A stretch of DNA of 64,000 nucleotides from Helicobacter mustelae (GCF_900476215.1 NZ_LS483446.1:1116001-1180000), one strand, 5' to 3'; positions 48,432 to 59,477 are shown, numbered from the stretch's first letter. Notes: generated by a model from the letters alone, not told the origin. Numbers and translations are program-made.

Positions 48432-48782
48432 TCAAACAAATTCAATGATTGCTAGCACAGAAGCATCACCTCTCCTAATCCTTGTTCTCTGGATTCTTGT
48501 GTAACCACCATTTCTGCCTTTGTATTTTGGTGCAATCTCAGTAATGAGTTTTTTTGTGGCTGCCTTATGCTGCAAAAGAGCAAACACCGCTCGATGCGTA
48601 TTGAAATCCCCAACCCTAGCAGTTGTAATCATTTTTTCCATATGAGATTGCAACTCCTTTGCCTTAAAAACACCTGTCTCAATCCTGCCATGCTCAATCA
48701 GAGCAATTGATAAATTTTTTAGCAGGGCTTTTCGATGAGAGGAAGTCCTCCCTAATTTTCTGTAATCTTTACCATGTCTCAT
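48432..48782 (-). CDS. rplQ: 50S ribosomal protein L17
   Basis: 116 residues, normal length; starts [20 protein letters not shown], the universal L17 opening. Lies 2 nt after rpoA and ends the ribosomal superoperon. No convincing intrinsic terminator follows within the 110-nt gap. Confidence 0.98.
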   Translation of the reverse strand: MRHGKDYRKLGRTSSHRKALLKNLSIALIEHGRIETGVFKAKELQSHMEKMITTARVGDFNTHRAVFALLQHKAATKKLITEIAPKYKGRNGGYTRIQRTRIRRGDASVLAIIEFV

Positions 48783-48784
48783 TT

Positions 48785-49795
48785 TTAAGCCTTTAATTTA
48801 GAAATTTTCTTAGTGAGTGCGATTTTCTTATCTTCTTCAAGCTCTGTGCCTATGGGATAGCCGATCTCTTGAAGCTTCTCCACAATTTCATTGTAAGAGG
48901 TTTTACCTAAATTTTTCACACCCTTGATTTCACTTTCGCTCATCAATACCAACTCCCCGACATAGCGAATCCCAATGCGATCCAAGCAATTAAAACATCT
49001 AGCATTCAAGTTGAGGCTATCAATTTTCATCAAAAGATCTTTGAAATCAAAGTTATCCTCTATGGCTTGTTTCTGCGTAGTGGAAATGGAGCTAATATCA
49101 GCATTGAAAATACTCATTTGAGAGTACATAATCGCGATGGCCTGCTTGAATGCCTCATAGGGATCAACCTGCCCATCCGTCTCCACATCAAAAATGATTT
49201 TTTCATAAGTGGGATTATCCTCTACAAGCACATTCTCAATCTCATACACTGCTTTCCTCACTGGGGTAAAATACGCATCCAGCGGGATATAATCCTCAGA
49301 AATCAATCCCCGAATATCCTCACTGGGAACATAGCCGATGCCCTTCTGGACAATGATGGAAAAATTCAATACAGCATCTTCATTAATCGTAGCAAGTGGA
49401 GCTTCTTTGTTTACGATATCAATCTGATCATTTGCCAAATGCCCACCACTCAAAACCATGGGTCCTTGAAAAGAATAATGCAATTCCACTTTTTCCTCTT
49501 CTAAAAATCCCCCCTCCTTTCCCAGGAAACGAATGTTTTTGAGATTCACAATGAAGGGAGAAACATCCTCCACGATGCCGCGGATGGAATCAAATTCATG
49601 TGCCACTCCTTCAATCTTGAGGGCGATGGGAGCAAGTCCCACAGAACTAGAAAGCAACAATCTTCTCAAGGGATGTGCCAAAGTCACCGCATAACCTGAT
49701 TCAAAGGGATATGCCATTACCCTCACTTTGTTAGGACCCAATTCCTCGACATCCACAGTGGTTGGGATATAAGGCGTAGTTTTAATTACTTTCAT
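48785..49795 (-). CDS. rpoA: RNA polymerase subunit alpha
   Basis: 336 residues. N-terminal dimerisation domain ([16 protein letters not shown] at about 37-52), flexible linker, and C-terminal DNA-binding domain with [16 protein letters not shown] and [17 protein letters not shown]. Encoded between rpsD and rplQ, the usual alpha-operon place. Confidence 0.98.
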   Translation of the reverse strand: MKVIKTTPYIPTTVDVEELGPNKVRVMAYPFESGYAVTLAHPLRRLLLSSSVGLAPIALKIEGVAHEFDSIRGIVEDVSPFIVNLKNIRFLGKEGGFLEEEKVELHYSFQGPMVLSGGHLANDQIDIVNKEAPLATINEDAVLNFSIIVQKGIGYVPSEDIRGLISEDYIPLDAYFTPVRKAVYEIENVLVEDNPTYEKIIFDVETDGQVDPYEAFKQAIAIMYSQMSIFNADISSISTTQKQAIEDNFDFKDLLMKIDSLNLNARCFNCLDRIGIRYVGELVLMSESEIKGVKNLGKTSYNEIVEKLQEIGYPIGTELEEDKKIALTKKISKLKA

Positions 49796-49804
49796 TTAGC
49801 CCCC

Positions 49805-50431
49805 TTATTTAGAATACAACTCTACAATCAGTCTTTCCTCAATGGGAATCACAACCTCTTCTCTTTCTGGATAGCGTGTAAAAATACCAAATCTTTTGTC
49901 CTTATCAACATCCACCCAAGGAGAGATTCCAGTCTGTGAAGTAAGCTCAATAGCGCGTGTAATCTGTGGATTATTCTTGCTTTTTTCGATGACTTCGATT
50001 TTTTGACCTTGTTTCACGAAAAAGGAAGGGATATTTACTCTCTTCCCATCCACCAAAATATGGCCATGGCTCACAAGCTGTCTTGCAAATCTTCTTGTAG
50101 TTGCAAAGCCCATGCGATACACAACATTATCCAATCTTCTCTCAATCAAGCGCACAAGGTTCTCTCCAGTGTTTCCATCCAAACGATTTGCTTCCGTAAA
50201 AATAGCTCTAAATTGCTTTTCTGAGACACCATACATCACCTTTGCTTTTTGCTTCTCGCGAAGCTGAAGGCCATATTCAGAAATTTTTCCTCTCTTTTGT
50301 CCGTGCTGTCCTGGACCATAGGGCCTTTTGTCCAATGCGCTTTTTCCTGCGAGTCTTCTCTCTCCTTTGAGCGCAAGAGACACCCCAAATCTTCTTTCTA
50401 ATTTTTCAACAGGTCCTCTATATCTTGCCAT
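49805..50431 (-). CDS. rpsD: 30S ribosomal protein S4
   Basis: 208 residues. Non-zinc type: the N-terminal cysteines of some S4 proteins are absent. S4 domain visible as [32 protein letters not shown]. In other bacteria S4 represses its own alpha operon; a hairpin at the rpmJ leader is a candidate target here. Confidence 0.98.
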   Translation of the reverse strand: MARYRGPVEKLERRFGVSLALKGERRLAGKSALDKRPYGPGQHGQKRGKISEYGLQLREKQKAKVMYGVSEKQFRAIFTEANRLDGNTGENLVRLIERRLDNVVYRMGFATTRRFARQLVSHGHILVDGKRVNIPSFFVKQGQKIEVIEKSKNNPQITRAIELTSQTGISPWVDVDKDKRFGIFTRYPEREEVVIPIEERLIVELYSK

Positions 50432-50440
50432 ATCTACCCC

Positions 50441-50836
50441 TTATACTCTTCTTCTTTTTGGTGGTCTACAACCATTGTGTGGCAATGGAGTCACATCTTT
50501 AATCCACAAAACCTTAATACCCTCAACCACGCCCACACTCTTAATCGCGGTCTCTCTTCCACTGCCTGGTCCTTGAACCTTGATTCCCACTTCTTTGATG
50601 CCATGCTCTTTTGCCTTCATCATCGCACTCTCAACAGCCTGTTGTGCGGCATAAGGGGTAGATTTTTTGGAACCCTTAAACCCAAGTCCACCTGCTGTAG
50701 CCCAGCAAATCACATTACCCATCTCATCAGTAATCGTTACATTTGTATTATTAAAAGAGGCAGAAATGCACACAATTCCTCTTGCGATATTCTTTTTCAC
50801 AACTTTCTTTTTTGTTGCCGCGGATCTCTTAGCCAT
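50441..50836 (-). CDS. rpsK: 30S ribosomal protein S11
   Basis: 131 residues; [31 protein letters not shown] and the C-terminal [13 protein letters not shown] are universal S11 landmarks. The N-terminal tail is rich in Lys ([13 protein letters not shown]). 11 nt after rpsM. Confidence 0.98.
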   Translation of the reverse strand: MAKRSAATKKKVVKKNIARGIVCISASFNNTNVTITDEMGNVICWATAGGLGFKGSKKSTPYAAQQAVESAMMKAKEHGIKEVGIKVQGPGSGRETAIKSVGVVEGIKVLWIKDVTPLPHNGCRPPKRRRV

Positions 50837-50847
50837 ATCTCTCCTCC

Positions 50848-51210
50848 TTATTTGCTACCAACAGTTTTTTTCTTGCCTTTTCTTGTGCGCGCATTATTTT
50901 TGGTTGTCTGACCACGCACAGGCAAGCCCTTTCGATGCCTTAGGCCGCGATAATTTCCTAGATCCATCAATGCTTTAATATCCATTTGAACTTTTTTTCT
51001 CAAATCACCTTCAACCATGTAGCTTTCTTGGATTTTTTTTGCAATCGCAGAAACTTCATCTTCGCTGAGATCATGAACTCGCTTGTCAAAAGAAATATTT
51101 ACAGCATTAAGGATATCTCGAGATATCTTTAATCCAATACCATAGATATGTGTAAGAGCATATTCCACTCTTTTCTTTTTTGGCAAATCTACACCAGCAA
51201 TTCTAGCCAT
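50848..51210 (-). CDS. rpsM: 30S ribosomal protein S13
   Basis: 120 residues; starts [20 protein letters not shown] and ends with the [19 protein letters not shown]-like basic tail that contacts tRNA. Typical length. Follows rpmJ by 3 nt. Confidence 0.98.
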   Translation of the reverse strand: MARIAGVDLPKKKRVEYALTHIYGIGLKISRDILNAVNISFDKRVHDLSEDEVSAIAKKIQESYMVEGDLRKKVQMDIKALMDLGNYRGLRHRKGLPVRGQTTKNNARTRKGKKKTVGSK

Positions 51211-51213
51211 ATT

Positions 51214-51327
51214 TTATCCTTGTCTTTGTTTGTGTTTTGGAGTTACGCAAATCACACGCACAACTCCCTTTCTTTTAATGACCTTGCACTTGTCACACAT
51301 TTTTTTGACCGATGGTCTTACTTTCAT
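51214..51327 (-). CDS. rpmJ: 50S ribosomal protein L36 (zinc type)
   Basis: 37 residues, too short for many gene lists. Minus strand ATG 51327 to TAA 51214. Reads [20 protein letters not shown] and goes on to [13 protein letters not shown], with the zinc-ribbon ligands Cys-x2-Cys (11, 14), Cys27 and His32. AAGGAG lies 6 nt upstream. First gene of the alpha-operon part. Confidence 0.97.
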   Translation of the reverse strand: MKVRPSVKKMCDKCKVIKRKGVVRVICVTPKHKQRQG

Positions 51328-51340
51328 AATAAACTCCTTT

Positions 51341-51355
51341 GTTTGCTATGCAAAC
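51341..51355 (-). promoter_or_regulatory. Leader hairpin abutting the rpmJ ribosome site
   Basis: GTTTGC (51341-51346) pairs with GCAAAC (51350-51355) around a 3-nt loop, ending 1-2 nt before AAGGAG of rpmJ in the minus-strand transcript. It could mask or present the ribosome site, for example in autogenous control by a ribosomal protein. Confidence 0.4.
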
Positions 51356-51390
51356 CTTTTCATTATTCTTGCTACAGAATAAAATCATCC

Positions 51391-51396
51391 ATTATA
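51391..51396 (-). promoter_or_regulatory. -10 box of rpmJ-rpsM-rpsK-rpsD-rpoA-rplQ
   Basis: Minus strand TTTTTTTAGTATAATGGATG is a perfect TATAAT after a T-run in the 87-nt gap between infA and rpmJ, giving a leader of about 57 nt. This gives the alpha operon its own promoter inside the superoperon. Confidence 0.6.
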
Positions 51397-51414
51397 CTAA
51401 AAAAATTTTAATAA

Positions 51415-51633
51415 TCACTTATACCTGAAGGTAATCCTGCCTTTATCCAAGCTATAAGGTGTCAATTCGATCTTCACCTTATCCCCTGGGAGGATTTTGA
51501 TATAATGCATACGCATCTTTCCAGAAATATGACACAAAACAACATGCCCGTTTTCAAGCTCCACCCTAAAGGTTGCATTGGGCAATGCTTCCACCACCTT
51601 CCCATCAATCTCAATCACATCATCTTTTGCCAT
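51415..51633 (-). CDS. infA: Translation initiation factor IF-1
   Basis: 72 residues, OB fold. [20 protein letters not shown] and [20 protein letters not shown] are universal IF-1 blocks. Starts immediately after the map stop codon; secY-map-infA-rpmJ is a common order. Confidence 0.98.
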   Translation of the reverse strand: MAKDDVIEIDGKVVEALPNATFRVELENGHVVLCHISGKMRMHYIKILPGDKVKIELTPYSLDKGRITFRYK

Positions 51634-52392
51634 TTAAACCTCCGTTAAAATTTCTGCGACGCCACCAACAATTGCCACGGTGTGTTCATAATGACTCCCT
51701 CTAAAGCCATCACTAGAAACCACATCCCATTGATTTTCCAAGACTACAGGCTCCCCGCTTTTGACACAGACCATCGGTTCAAGACAAAACACCATTCCAT
51801 TCTTGATTTTTGGCCCCTGCTTGAAATTACTGGATTCTAGGTAATTGGGAATGCTTGGCTCATCATGAGGTTTCCTGCCAATACCATGTCCGCAATAATG
51901 CTTCAATGGCACAAATCCTCGCGCACAAATATTCTCCTCTAAAATCTTGCTAAGTTCTTTGAAATACATACCCTCTTTGATGGAATGTATCGCATTTATC
52001 AAAGTATCTCTAGCACAATCAATAAGCTGAATATCCAGGGCAGAGATCTCTCCCACGCCCATGGTAATGGCACCATCCCCATACCAGCCCCCTATTTCTG
52101 CACCCACATCAATCCCCACAATATCACCATTTTGCAACTTGTAATCCGTAGGGATTCCATGAATGATCACTTCATTCACAGAGATGCAAGCAGAATTAGG
52201 AAAGCCATACAATCCCTTAAAGGCAGGCCTTGCACCATGAGCACGAATAAAATCTTCGATGAGAGCATCAATTTCTAGCAGACTGATTCCTGGCTTGATG
52301 AAATCTCGCACATGTTTCAGCGCTTCCCCAACAAGCGCATTGGGGCGACGCAGCAATTCAATCTCGCTTGCATTACGAATCGGAATAGCCAT
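51634..52392 (-). CDS. map: Methionine aminopeptidase, type I
   Basis: 252 residues from the ATG at 52392, overlapping the secY stop (TGATG). Removes N-terminal Met after deformylation by Def. Metal-site segments: INGDIVGIDVGAEIGG-type (GDIVGIDVGAEI), HYCGHGIGRKPHDEP, and the VCLEPMV and EHTVAIV regions. No N-terminal extension. Confidence 0.97.
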   Translation of the reverse strand: MAIPIRNASEIELLRRPNALVGEALKHVRDFIKPGISLLEIDALIEDFIRAHGARPAFKGLYGFPNSACISVNEVIIHGIPTDYKLQNGDIVGIDVGAEIGGWYGDGAITMGVGEISALDIQLIDCARDTLINAIHSIKEGMYFKELSKILEENICARGFVPLKHYCGHGIGRKPHDEPSIPNYLESSNFKQGPKIKNGMVFCLEPMVCVKSGEPVVLENQWDVVSSDGFRGSHYEHTVAIVGGVAEILTEV

Positions 52393-53657
52393 CAAAAACC
52401 AACAGCACTAAGAGTCTTGTATTTGCTCATATAAACTTGCGCCTCAATCTTTCTCATCGTATCAATAGCAACCTGCACGACGATCAAAACCGCCGTCCCA
52501 CCAAAATAAAAGGGAACCCCCATACTTTTGACAAGAATCCATGGCAAAGTGGAAATGATGGCCAAATACAGTGAACCAAATAAAGTCAATCTCCCAGCTA
52601 CTGCATTGAGAAAGTGCACCGTGCCCTCACCCGGACGCATACCAGGAATATAACCGCCTTGACGCTTGAGATTTTCTGCGATATCTTTGGAGTTAAATGC
52701 AATGGAGGCATAAAAATATGCAAAAAAGATGACAAAAACAAACATCAAAATATTATATGCGTATTTATCTGGTCCCAAAAAATCCGCGACAGATTTGAGA
52801 TAAACATTGGAAGAGGCTTGCAAGAGCGTGGAGGGAAATACCAAGATCGCGGAAGCAAAAATAGGAGGAATCACGCCGCTCAAATTAATTTTGATGGGAA
52901 TGTAATTCATGATCCTTTTGTTTTGATTTTGCATGATCACCTTGCGCGCATAAGAAACCGGAATCCTTCTCTCTGCAAGTTCGATATAAATAATCACAAA
53001 AACGGTAAAAACGATGATGACTAGCATCACCAATAAAACAAGAAAATTAATCTCCCCAGTGTTTACAAGACGGAATGTCCCAGCGATGGCTGAGGGAATT
53101 CCAGAAACAATACCAGAGAAAATGATCAAACTAATACCATTGCCAATGCCCCTTTGAGTAATTTGCTCGCCTATCCACATCAAAAGCATCGTGCCTGTCA
53201 GCATGGAAAAAACTGATAACACAATAAAAATCTGCATATCAATCATAATCGCCCCATTGGCACCATTGCCCATATTGCGCAATAAAAAAGAAACGCTCAC
53301 TGACTGCACCACAGTAACAGCGATGGTGAGATAGCGCACAATCTGCATATATTTTTGCATGCCATCGCGCTCTTTTTTCATTTTTGCAAGATTGGGGAAA
53401 GTGGCTGCTAAAAGCTCCATTACAATCGAAGCAGTGATGTAGGGCATGATGCCCAGGGAAATGATGCTTAGTCTAGAGACTGCATTCCCGCTGAACATAT
53501 TAAAAAGTCCTAATGCATTTTGGGAATTTCCTGCAGTATTGAAAAAATCTTTGATTACAGCAAGATCCACCCCAGGAATAGGAATATAAGCTAATACTCT
53601 ATAGGCAAACAAAAACATTAAAGTAATAAGGATTTTATTTACTATAGTTTTATTCAT
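52392..53657 (-). CDS. secY: Protein translocase channel subunit SecY
   Basis: 421 residues, ten membrane helices. PIPGVDLAVIKDFF near residue 27, TLFGMFSGNAVSRLSI-type plug region (LGLFNMFSGNAVSRLSI), and the RQGGYIPGMRPGEGT cytosolic loop that contacts ribosome and SecA. Encoded after rplO in the spc segment. Confidence 0.98.
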   Translation of the reverse strand: MNKTIVNKILITLMFLFAYRVLAYIPIPGVDLAVIKDFFNTAGNSQNALGLFNMFSGNAVSRLSIISLGIMPYITASIVMELLAATFPNLAKMKKERDGMQKYMQIVRYLTIAVTVVQSVSVSFLLRNMGNGANGAIMIDMQIFIVLSVFSMLTGTMLLMWIGEQITQRGIGNGISLIIFSGIVSGIPSAIAGTFRLVNTGEINFLVLLVMLVIIVFTVFVIIYIELAERRIPVSYARKVIMQNQNKRIMNYIPIKINLSGVIPPIFASAILVFPSTLLQASSNVYLKSVADFLGPDKYAYNILMFVFVIFFAYFYASIAFNSKDIAENLKRQGGYIPGMRPGEGTVHFLNAVAGRLTLFGSLYLAIISTLPWILVKSMGVPFYFGGTAVLIVVQVAIDTMRKIEAQVYMSKYKTLSAVGF

Positions 53658-53679
53658 TATGATTTTCCACTACAAACAA

Positions 53680-54078
53680 TTATTTTCCGCTGCAAACAAT
53701 GCGCTCGTCTTTAATTTTTGCTGCCAGTTCTTTTGCGCTAATTCCAATGAGCTTAATTTTTTCGATGTATTTTGGAAACTTATGCACACTCCTAATGCTT
53801 TCAAAAGTCAGTTCGCTCAAGTCTTTGAGCACAAGAATGCGATCGGTGTTGATGACATAGGGCTTAAGATTTTGGACCCTAAACCCCACTTTTGGTAATC
53901 TTCTCTGCAAAGGCTGCTGTCCACCCTCAAAGCCTCTTTTTGCCTTATAGCCAGTTCTGGCTGTCTGTCCCTTGCCACCTCTTGTGGAAGTTTTTCCCAT
54001 ACCGCTGCCCTGGCCCCTGCCTACACGCTTGATACCGCGCACACTTCCTTTAGCGGGTTTAATATTTTCTAATGCCAT
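53680..54078 (-). CDS. rplO: 50S ribosomal protein L15
   Basis: 132 residues; N-terminal Gly/Arg-rich tail [19 protein letters not shown] and [17 protein letters not shown] identify L15. Shorter than the E. coli protein, as usual here. A 22-nt gap precedes secY. Confidence 0.97.
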   Translation of the reverse strand: MALENIKPAKGSVRGIKRVGRGQGSGMGKTSTRGGKGQTARTGYKAKRGFEGGQQPLQRRLPKVGFRVQNLKPYVINTDRILVLKDLSELTFESIRSVHKFPKYIEKIKLIGISAKELAAKIKDERIVCSGK

Positions 54079-54087
54079 ATTTCCTCC

Positions 54088-54528
54088 TTATGCCTTAATT
54101 CTTGCAAGCGCATCAATTGTCGCACGCACAACATTATAAGGATTATTTGAACCCAAGGATTTTGTCAAAATATCCTTGATTCCCGCTAATTCAATCACTG
54201 GTCTTGCCGAACCTCCAGCAATAACCCCTGTTCCCTCGCTTGCGGGTTTGAGCAAAATTTTGCTTGCATTATATTTGTGCTCAATATCATGAGCGATGGT
54301 TGTGCCCTTGACATTTACTTCAATAATATTTTTAAACGCATCATCCACGGCTTTTTTGATTGCATCAGGGACTTCCTTTGCCTTACCTAGGCCAAAGCCT
54401 ACAAGCCCATTTTTATTGCCTACAACCACCAAGGCATTGAAGCGAAATCTTCTTCCACCCTTTACTACTTTCGTAACCCTGCCAATATTCACAACAACTT
54501 CACTAAACTCTTCTCTATTAATTTCCAT
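54088..54528 (-). CDS. rpsE: 30S ribosomal protein S5
   Basis: 146 residues; [22 protein letters not shown] and [20 protein letters not shown] form the double-stranded RNA-binding part, with [15 protein letters not shown] later. Shorter N-terminus than E. coli. Confidence 0.98.
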   Translation of the reverse strand: MEINREEFSEVVVNIGRVTKVVKGGRRFRFNALVVVGNKNGLVGFGLGKAKEVPDAIKKAVDDAFKNIIEVNVKGTTIAHDIEHKYNASKILLKPASEGTGVIAGGSARPVIELAGIKDILTKSLGSNNPYNVVRATIDALARIKA

Positions 54529-54537
54529 TTTTATCCT

Positions 54538-54894
54538 TTACAGCCTAATATCATTATCTCTGAGAGATTGCGCAAATGCAGCAACGACGCCATGATATAG
54601 ATAACCATTTCTATCAAATACGATCGTGGTGATCCCTTTGTCTTTGAGATCCTTGGCAAATGCCCTTCCAATCTCAGTGGCATTTTCTTTATTATTGCCT
54701 AGCTGCATTTTTTTTCCATCTACGCAGGCCAAAGTCACTTGATTTTGATCATCAATCGCCTGAGCATAGAGATATCTATTGGATCGAAAAATACTCACTC
54801 TTGGTTTTTGTGCTGTCCCAAAAACAGAACTCCTAATTCGCAATTTTCTCTTATTTCTTAAGCTTTTTTTTCTTGCCAAAATTTTACTTGTCAT
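54538..54894 (-). CDS. rplR: 50S ribosomal protein L18
   Basis: 118 residues; [19 protein letters not shown] and [18 protein letters not shown] are 5S rRNA-binding L18 blocks. Between rplF and rpsE as in other bacteria. Confidence 0.98.
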   Translation of the reverse strand: MTSKILARKKSLRNKRKLRIRSSVFGTAQKPRVSIFRSNRYLYAQAIDDQNQVTLACVDGKKMQLGNNKENATEIGRAFAKDLKDKGITTIVFDRNGYLYHGVVAAFAQSLRDNDIRL

Positions 54895-54909
54895 GCTATC
54901 AATCCTCTC

Positions 54910-55446
54910 TTACTTCTTCGCAGTTTTTCCAGCTTTGCGGAGAATCACTTCATCGCTATATTTGATGCCCTTGCCCTTATAAGGCTCTGGAGGACGGAAT
55001 TCCCTAATCTCGGCTGCAATTTGTCCGACCTGTTGCTTATCACTACCCTTGATGGTGATGGTATTTTTATCTACGCTCATCTCAATACCATCAGGAATGG
55101 GATATTTCACAGGATGAGAAAATCCCAGTGCAAGCTCCAGGGTTTTACCAGATACCGCGACCTTATAACCCACGCCATTGACTTCCAAAACCTTAGTAAA
55201 TCCTGTGCTCATTCCCAAGATAATATTATTGGCCAATGCTCTATAAGTCCCCCAATATGCGCGAGATTGTGGTTCCTGATTGATGGGTTTGAAGCTAATC
55301 TCATTATTTTCGCAACAAATCTCCACTCTTCCATGAGTCTCTAATTCTTTTTGCAATTTATTGCCCTTAAACATAATCCTACTCCCCTGGACGCTCACTT
55401 CAATGCCGCTGGGAATGTGAATAGGTTTTTTTCCAACTCTTGACAT
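54910..55446 (-). CDS. rplF: 50S ribosomal protein L6
   Basis: 178 residues; starts [17 protein letters not shown] and ends with [20 protein letters not shown], the classical L6 signature. Confidence 0.98.
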   Translation of the reverse strand: MSRVGKKPIHIPSGIEVSVQGSRIMFKGNKLQKELETHGRVEICCENNEISFKPINQEPQSRAYWGTYRALANNIILGMSTGFTKVLEVNGVGYKVAVSGKTLELALGFSHPVKYPIPDGIEMSVDKNTITIKGSDKQQVGQIAAEIREFRPPEPYKGKGIKYSDEVILRKAGKTAKK

Positions 55447-55455
55447 ATCTCTCTC

Positions 55456-55851
55456 CTACCAAATACTGCAAAGCGCTTCACCGCCCACATTGGCTTTGTA
55501 AGCGTCCTCATTGCTAATTACACCTTTATTTGTACTCACCACAATAACCCCATAGCCATTTTTAAATTTCTTCAACTCTGTGCGAGCCTTATAAACTCTT
55601 CTTCCAGGCTTACTGATTCTTTTAACTTCATTGATCGTAGAATACCCTCTTTCATCGTAGGAAAGCTGCACGGAAATAGATTGCTTGCCATCTTTGTCAT
55701 TGATGTTGAAATCCTTAATAAAGCCCTTGGATTTAAAAATTTCCAAAATGGATACAACAATCTTTGCATAATAAAGTGTTGTGGTATCCAATCTTCTCAT
55801 AGAAGCATTTCGAATGCGTGTCAAAGAATCCGCAATAATATCATTTACCAT
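55456..55851 (-). CDS. rpsH: 30S ribosomal protein S8
   Basis: 131 residues from the ATG at 55851 (AAGGAGTGATT upstream; a GTG two codons earlier sits too near). [18 protein letters not shown] and the C-terminal [17 protein letters not shown] identify S8, a known translational repressor of spc operons. Confidence 0.97.
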   Translation of the reverse strand: MVNDIIADSLTRIRNASMRRLDTTTLYYAKIVVSILEIFKSKGFIKDFNINDKDGKQSISVQLSYDERGYSTINEVKRISKPGRRVYKARTELKKFKNGYGVIVVSTNKGVISNEDAYKANVGGEALCSIW

Positions 55852-55860
55852 AATCACTCC

Positions 55861-56046
55861 TTACCAACTGGCCTTACGAAGACCTGGAATCAAACCTTCG
55901 TTACCCATCTTTCTCAAACATACTCTACAAAGTCCAAAATCTCTATAAACAGAATGTGGTCTACCACAAACCTGACATCTCGTATAGGATCTTGAACTGA
56001 ATTTCGCCTTTCGACTTGTTTTTGCAATCATTGATTTTTTTGCCAT
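55861..56046 (-). CDS. rpsN: 30S ribosomal protein S14, zinc type
   Basis: 61 residues from the ATG at 56046, the conserved start [16 protein letters not shown]. The short C+ form: [20 protein letters not shown] gives two CxxC pairs for zinc. The start shares no base with rplE, whose stop is at 56048. Confidence 0.98.
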   Translation of the reverse strand: MAKKSMIAKTSRKAKFSSRSYTRCQVCGRPHSVYRDFGLCRVCLRKMGNEGLIPGLRKASW

Positions 56047-56047
56047 A

Positions 56048-56593
56048 TCATCTTCCTTTTGCAAATGGCATACCAAGCATTTCTAATAACTTGAATGCAC
56101 TTTTATCATTATCTGTAGAAGTTACCATTGTTATATTCATCCCATGTGTAATCATGATGTCATCATAGATAACCTCTGGAAACATCAACTGTTCATTGAG
56201 GCCAAAGCTATAATTTCCTCTGCCATCAAATCCATTTCTAGGAACCCCTCTAAAATCCTTTACTCTAGGCAAAGAAATCACAATGAGTTTTTCCAAAAAG
56301 TTGTACATCTGATTCCCCCGCAAAGTGACCTTCACACCCATGGGCATGCCTTCTCTCATCTTAAATCCTGCGACAGATTTTTTTGCAAGAGTGATTACTG
56401 CCTTTTGTCCGGCAATCAAAGAAATCGTATCCGCGATATTTTGAATGACTTTTGTATCCTTTGCATAATCCCCTGCCCCCACGCTGATTACAATTTTTTC
56501 AAGCTTTGGTAAAAGCATGGGATTTGTAATATCCAATTCCTTTGCAAGTTGAGTTTTAATTTCTTCATTATATTTTTTCTTCAATGCATACAT
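56048..56593 (-). CDS. rplE: 50S ribosomal protein L5
   Basis: 181 residues; [16 protein letters not shown] (normally VxNxGVG), [22 protein letters not shown] and the [10 protein letters not shown] block identify L5, which binds 5S rRNA. Confidence 0.98.
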   Translation of the reverse strand: MYALKKKYNEEIKTQLAKELDITNPMLLPKLEKIVISVGAGDYAKDTKVIQNIADTISLIAGQKAVITLAKKSVAGFKMREGMPMGVKVTLRGNQMYNFLEKLIVISLPRVKDFRGVPRNGFDGRGNYSFGLNEQLMFPEVIYDDIMITHGMNITMVTSTDNDKSAFKLLEMLGMPFAKGR

Positions 56594-56596
56594 GAC

Positions 56597-56830
56597 TTAC
56601 TTCTCCTCAACCTTCTTTACATTGGAAATATCCATAGACATTTCTTTGGAAACAAAGCCACCTTTGGGATTATTATCGCTAGGCTTGATTGCTTTTTTTG
56701 CGACCTTGCAGCCCTCGACAACTACACGGGACGTTTTAGGATGAACGCTCAAGACTTTGGCAGTCTTGCCCTTGTCATCTCCTGTAATTACCTTTACCAT
56801 ATCACCTTTTTTAATCTTAAACTTCGCCAT
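56597..56830 (-). CDS. rplX: 50S ribosomal protein L24
   Basis: 77 residues, short for L24 but usual in this group. KOW motif [20 protein letters not shown] is at the N-terminus. Overlaps rplN by one base (TAATG). Confidence 0.97.
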   Translation of the reverse strand: MAKFKIKKGDMVKVITGDDKGKTAKVLSVHPKTSRVVVEGCKVAKKAIKPSDNNPKGGFVSKEMSMDISNVKKVEEK

Positions 56831-57198
56831 TACAATACCTCCGGAGCTAACGATACTATCTTCATAAAATTCGCATATCGCACTTCTCTACTTACAGGTC
56901 CAAAAATCCTTGTACCAATGGGCTCTTTTTTCGCATCCAGGATCACTGCTGCATTATCATCAAAGCGAACCAAGGAGCCATTTTCTCTATGGATCTCTTT
57001 TTTGGTGCGCACGATTACTGCCTTGACCACCTGGCCTTTTTTCACCCTTCCATTGGGAATTGCTTTTTTTACAGAGGCAACAATAATATCCCCTACACTT
57101 GCATACCTTTTGTGGCTTCCACCCAAAACCTTAATACACATAATTTCTTTTGCACCACTATTATCAGCAACATTTAATCTTGTAAAACTTTGGATCAT
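56830..57198 (-). CDS. rplN: 50S ribosomal protein L14
   Basis: 122 residues; starts [20 protein letters not shown] and contains [20 protein letters not shown]-type block ([15 protein letters not shown]). First gene of the classical spc segment. Confidence 0.98.
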   Translation of the reverse strand: MIQSFTRLNVADNSGAKEIMCIKVLGGSHKRYASVGDIIVASVKKAIPNGRVKKGQVVKAVIVRTKKEIHRENGSLVRFDDNAAVILDAKKEPIGTRIFGPVSREVRYANFMKIVSLAPEVL

Positions 57199-57199
57199 C

Positions 57200-57460
57200 T
57201 TACACTCCTACTGAAACGATTTCTTTAAGTCTAAAGGCTTTGTTTTTAGAAATGGGTGGACATTCAATCCCCATCACCACATCCCCTACCTTTGCTTGAT
57301 TTTCCTCATCATGGATGGTGTATTTTTTAAATCTTTTTACGATTTTTCTATACTTGGGATGCACAACTTTTCTCTCAACCAATATCGTAATGCTCTTTTC
57401 GCCGGCTTTACTTACCACTTCACCCTGGATAATTCTTTTATGCGCTTGTTTTTCACTCAT
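57200..57460 (-). CDS. rpsQ: 30S ribosomal protein S17
   Basis: 86 residues; [20 protein letters not shown] and [19 protein letters not shown] identify S17. TAATG overlap on rpmC. Confidence 0.98.
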   Translation of the reverse strand: MSEKQAHKRIIQGEVVSKAGEKSITILVERKVVHPKYRKIVKRFKKYTIHDEENQAKVGDVVMGIECPPISKNKAFRLKEIVSVGV

Positions 57461-57666
57461 TACTCATCCCTTCCAAATGAATCATTCTTTGCAGATATCG
57501 CAGTATTGATGCGAGCAATATCCTTTCTCACTGCTGCAATTTGGCTAGAATTTGTCAATTGCATAGTTTTGAGCTTTAATCTCATTTCAAAAAGCTCTGC
57601 CTTTTTCTCTTTTAACATTTTATTCAATTCCTTAAGATCCTTATCTTTCAAGTCAATAAATTTCAT
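57460..57666 (-). CDS. rpmC: 50S ribosomal protein L29
   Basis: 68 residues from the ATG at 57666 ([15 protein letters not shown]); a GTG two codons upstream is in frame. Two-helix protein at the exit tunnel. The start lies 14 nt inside rplP, so translation is coupled. Confidence 0.96.
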   Translation of the reverse strand: MKFIDLKDKDLKELNKMLKEKKAELFEMRLKLKTMQLTNSSQIAAVRKDIARINTAISAKNDSFGRDE

Positions 57667-58078
57667 TTTCACTCTCGCTCGTTACAATTTTTGTTTTGAA
57701 AGGTAGCTTGCTTTGGGCTAAAGCTAATGCTTCTCTTGCGGTAGCCTCATCAATACCAATGATCTCATAAATAATTCTTCCAGGTTTAATATTCATCACC
57801 CATTTTTCTACAGCACCTCTACCCTTACCCATTCTCGTAGCCAATGGCTTTGCTGTTAGAGGTTTATCAGGAAATACCCTAATCCAAACCTTGCCCGCTC
57901 TTTTGATGTGACGAGTTAGTGCAACCCTTGCAGATTCAATCTGTCTGGAGTCAATTCTGCCATGCTCTAGGGCCTTAATGCCAATATCACCAAAAGCCAA
58001 TTGTGCACCCCTGAAAGACTTTCCTCTATTTCTGCCCTTCATCTGCTTTCTATATTTTGTTCTTTTAGGCATCAACAT
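57653..58078 (-). CDS. rplP: 50S ribosomal protein L16
   Basis: 141 residues if started at ATG 58078 ([11 protein letters not shown]); ATG 58072 would give MPKRTK. GGGAGACAG suits the first better. [21 protein letters not shown] is the L16 signature. Confidence 0.97.
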   Translation of the reverse strand: MLMPKRTKYRKQMKGRNRGKSFRGAQLAFGDIGIKALEHGRIDSRQIESARVALTRHIKRAGKVWIRVFPDKPLTAKPLATRMGKGRGAVEKWVMNIKPGRIIYEIIGIDEATAREALALAQSKLPFKTKIVTSESENEIY

Positions 58079-58080
58079 AA

Positions 58081-58782
58081 TTACTGTCTCCCTCTTCTAT
58101 TTTTTTTGACTTCTCTATCCTGAGAATCTTCTTTCTTTTCGGATTGAATTCCTTTTTGGAGGACCTCTCCTCTAAAAATCCATACCTTGACTCCAATGAT
58201 TCCATAAGTCGTCATTGCCTCAGCAAATCCATAGTCAATCTTTGCACGCAAAGTATGCAGAGGAACTCTTCCCTCCATATACCACTCTGTTCTTGCCATC
58301 TCCGCACCTGCCAATCTTCCCGATACCTTGACCTTGATTCCCTTGGCACCAGATTTCATTGCACTTTGCATGACCTTTTTCATTGCTCTTCGGAATGCAA
58401 CTCTCTTTTCTAGCTGGATTGCAACATTTTCTGCGGCAAGTTGCGCATTTGCTTGAGGACGTTTTACTTCTTTGATATTGATGGTTGCTTCTTTGTGTAT
58501 GATGGCTTTGAGAGAATCCTTTACCCTTTCAATGTCGGCACCTTTTTTGCCAATGATGAGCCCTGGTCTGGCAGCCACAACAGTCACTCTAATCTTTTTA
58601 GCTGCACGCTCAATGATAATCTCACTAATGCCTGCATAATAAAGTTCTTTTTTTAGAAATTTTCTAATCTTGTAATCTTCTGCAATATTTGCAGGGGTGC
58701 TCTGTGTACTGGGGAACCATCTTGAAGTCCAATTTCTATTAATGCCTAATCTCAAACCTATCGGATTAACTTTTTGTCCCAT
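58081..58782 (-). CDS. rpsC: 30S ribosomal protein S3
   Basis: 233 residues; starts [20 protein letters not shown] domain with [18 protein letters not shown], and a basic C-terminal tail ([17 protein letters not shown]). Confidence 0.98.
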   Translation of the reverse strand: MGQKVNPIGLRLGINRNWTSRWFPSTQSTPANIAEDYKIRKFLKKELYYAGISEIIIERAAKKIRVTVVAARPGLIIGKKGADIERVKDSLKAIIHKEATINIKEVKRPQANAQLAAENVAIQLEKRVAFRRAMKKVMQSAMKSGAKGIKVKVSGRLAGAEMARTEWYMEGRVPLHTLRAKIDYGFAEAMTTYGIIGVKVWIFRGEVLQKGIQSEKKEDSQDREVKKNRRGRQ

Positions 58783-58784
58783 GC

Positions 58785-59174
58785 TTATTTGTCCTCACCT
58801 TTTGTAGATTTTTTCATTGTATTTTTCCTTTTTTTCTCCGCATCAGTTTTTTCTGAAGGCTTTGGCGCAACCTCTACAAAAACATGAGAAGTTGGTTTTG
58901 CAATAGGAGTAGCTCTACCTCTGGCTCTAGGCGTAAACCTTCTAAGCACTGGACCTGCATCCACACGACAGGACTTTATGATTACATTTTGCGCATCAAA
59001 TCCACCATTTGCCACGGCAGAAGCGACGACTTTTGCAATCACCCTTGCGGCTTTGTTGGGAGTAAATTCTAGGCTCGCAATTGCTAATTCTGCATTCATT
59101 CCTTGCACTTCTCTAGCAACCAATCTTGCCTTTGTAGGAGAAAGTCTAGTATATCTTAATAATGCTTTACTCAT
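58785..59174 (-). CDS. rplV: 50S ribosomal protein L22
   Basis: 129 residues from ATG 59174 (GGAG six bases upstream; the adjacent ATG 59177 is too close). [19 protein letters not shown] at the start and [13 protein letters not shown], the loop lining the exit tunnel, identify L22. A charged Lys-rich tail extends the C-terminus by about 25 residues. Confidence 0.97.
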   Translation of the reverse strand: MSKALLRYTRLSPTKARLVAREVQGMNAELAIASLEFTPNKAARVIAKVVASAVANGGFDAQNVIIKSCRVDAGPVLRRFTPRARGRATPIAKPTSHVFVEVAPKPSEKTDAEKKRKNTMKKSTKGEDK

Positions 59175-59185
59175 CATTTGCTCCT

Positions 59186-59467
59186 TTATTTACCAATCTT
59201 TTTTTGGACACTGCCTTTGTGCCCTTTAAAAGTCCTTGTCGGAGCAAATTCACCCAACTTATAACCTACATGATTTTCTGTGACATACACAGGAACAAAA
59301 ACCCTTCCATTATGAACATTAAATGTAAGTCCAATCATATCAGGCAAAATAGTACTTCTTCTTGACCAGGTTTTAATTGGTTTATTGTCCTTGTTTTCCT
59401 TTGCCTTAAGTACTTTTTTTACTAGATAATCATCGATAAAAGGACCTTTTTTTATTGATCTTGCCAT
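59186..59467 (-). CDS. rpsS: 30S ribosomal protein S19
   Basis: 93 residues; [19 protein letters not shown] and the C-terminal [17 protein letters not shown] are universal S19 blocks. Confidence 0.98.
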   Translation of the reverse strand: MARSIKKGPFIDDYLVKKVLKAKENKDNKPIKTWSRRSTILPDMIGLTFNVHNGRVFVPVYVTENHVGYKLGEFAPTRTFKGHKGSVQKKIGK

Positions 59468-59477
59468 CTTTTATTCC

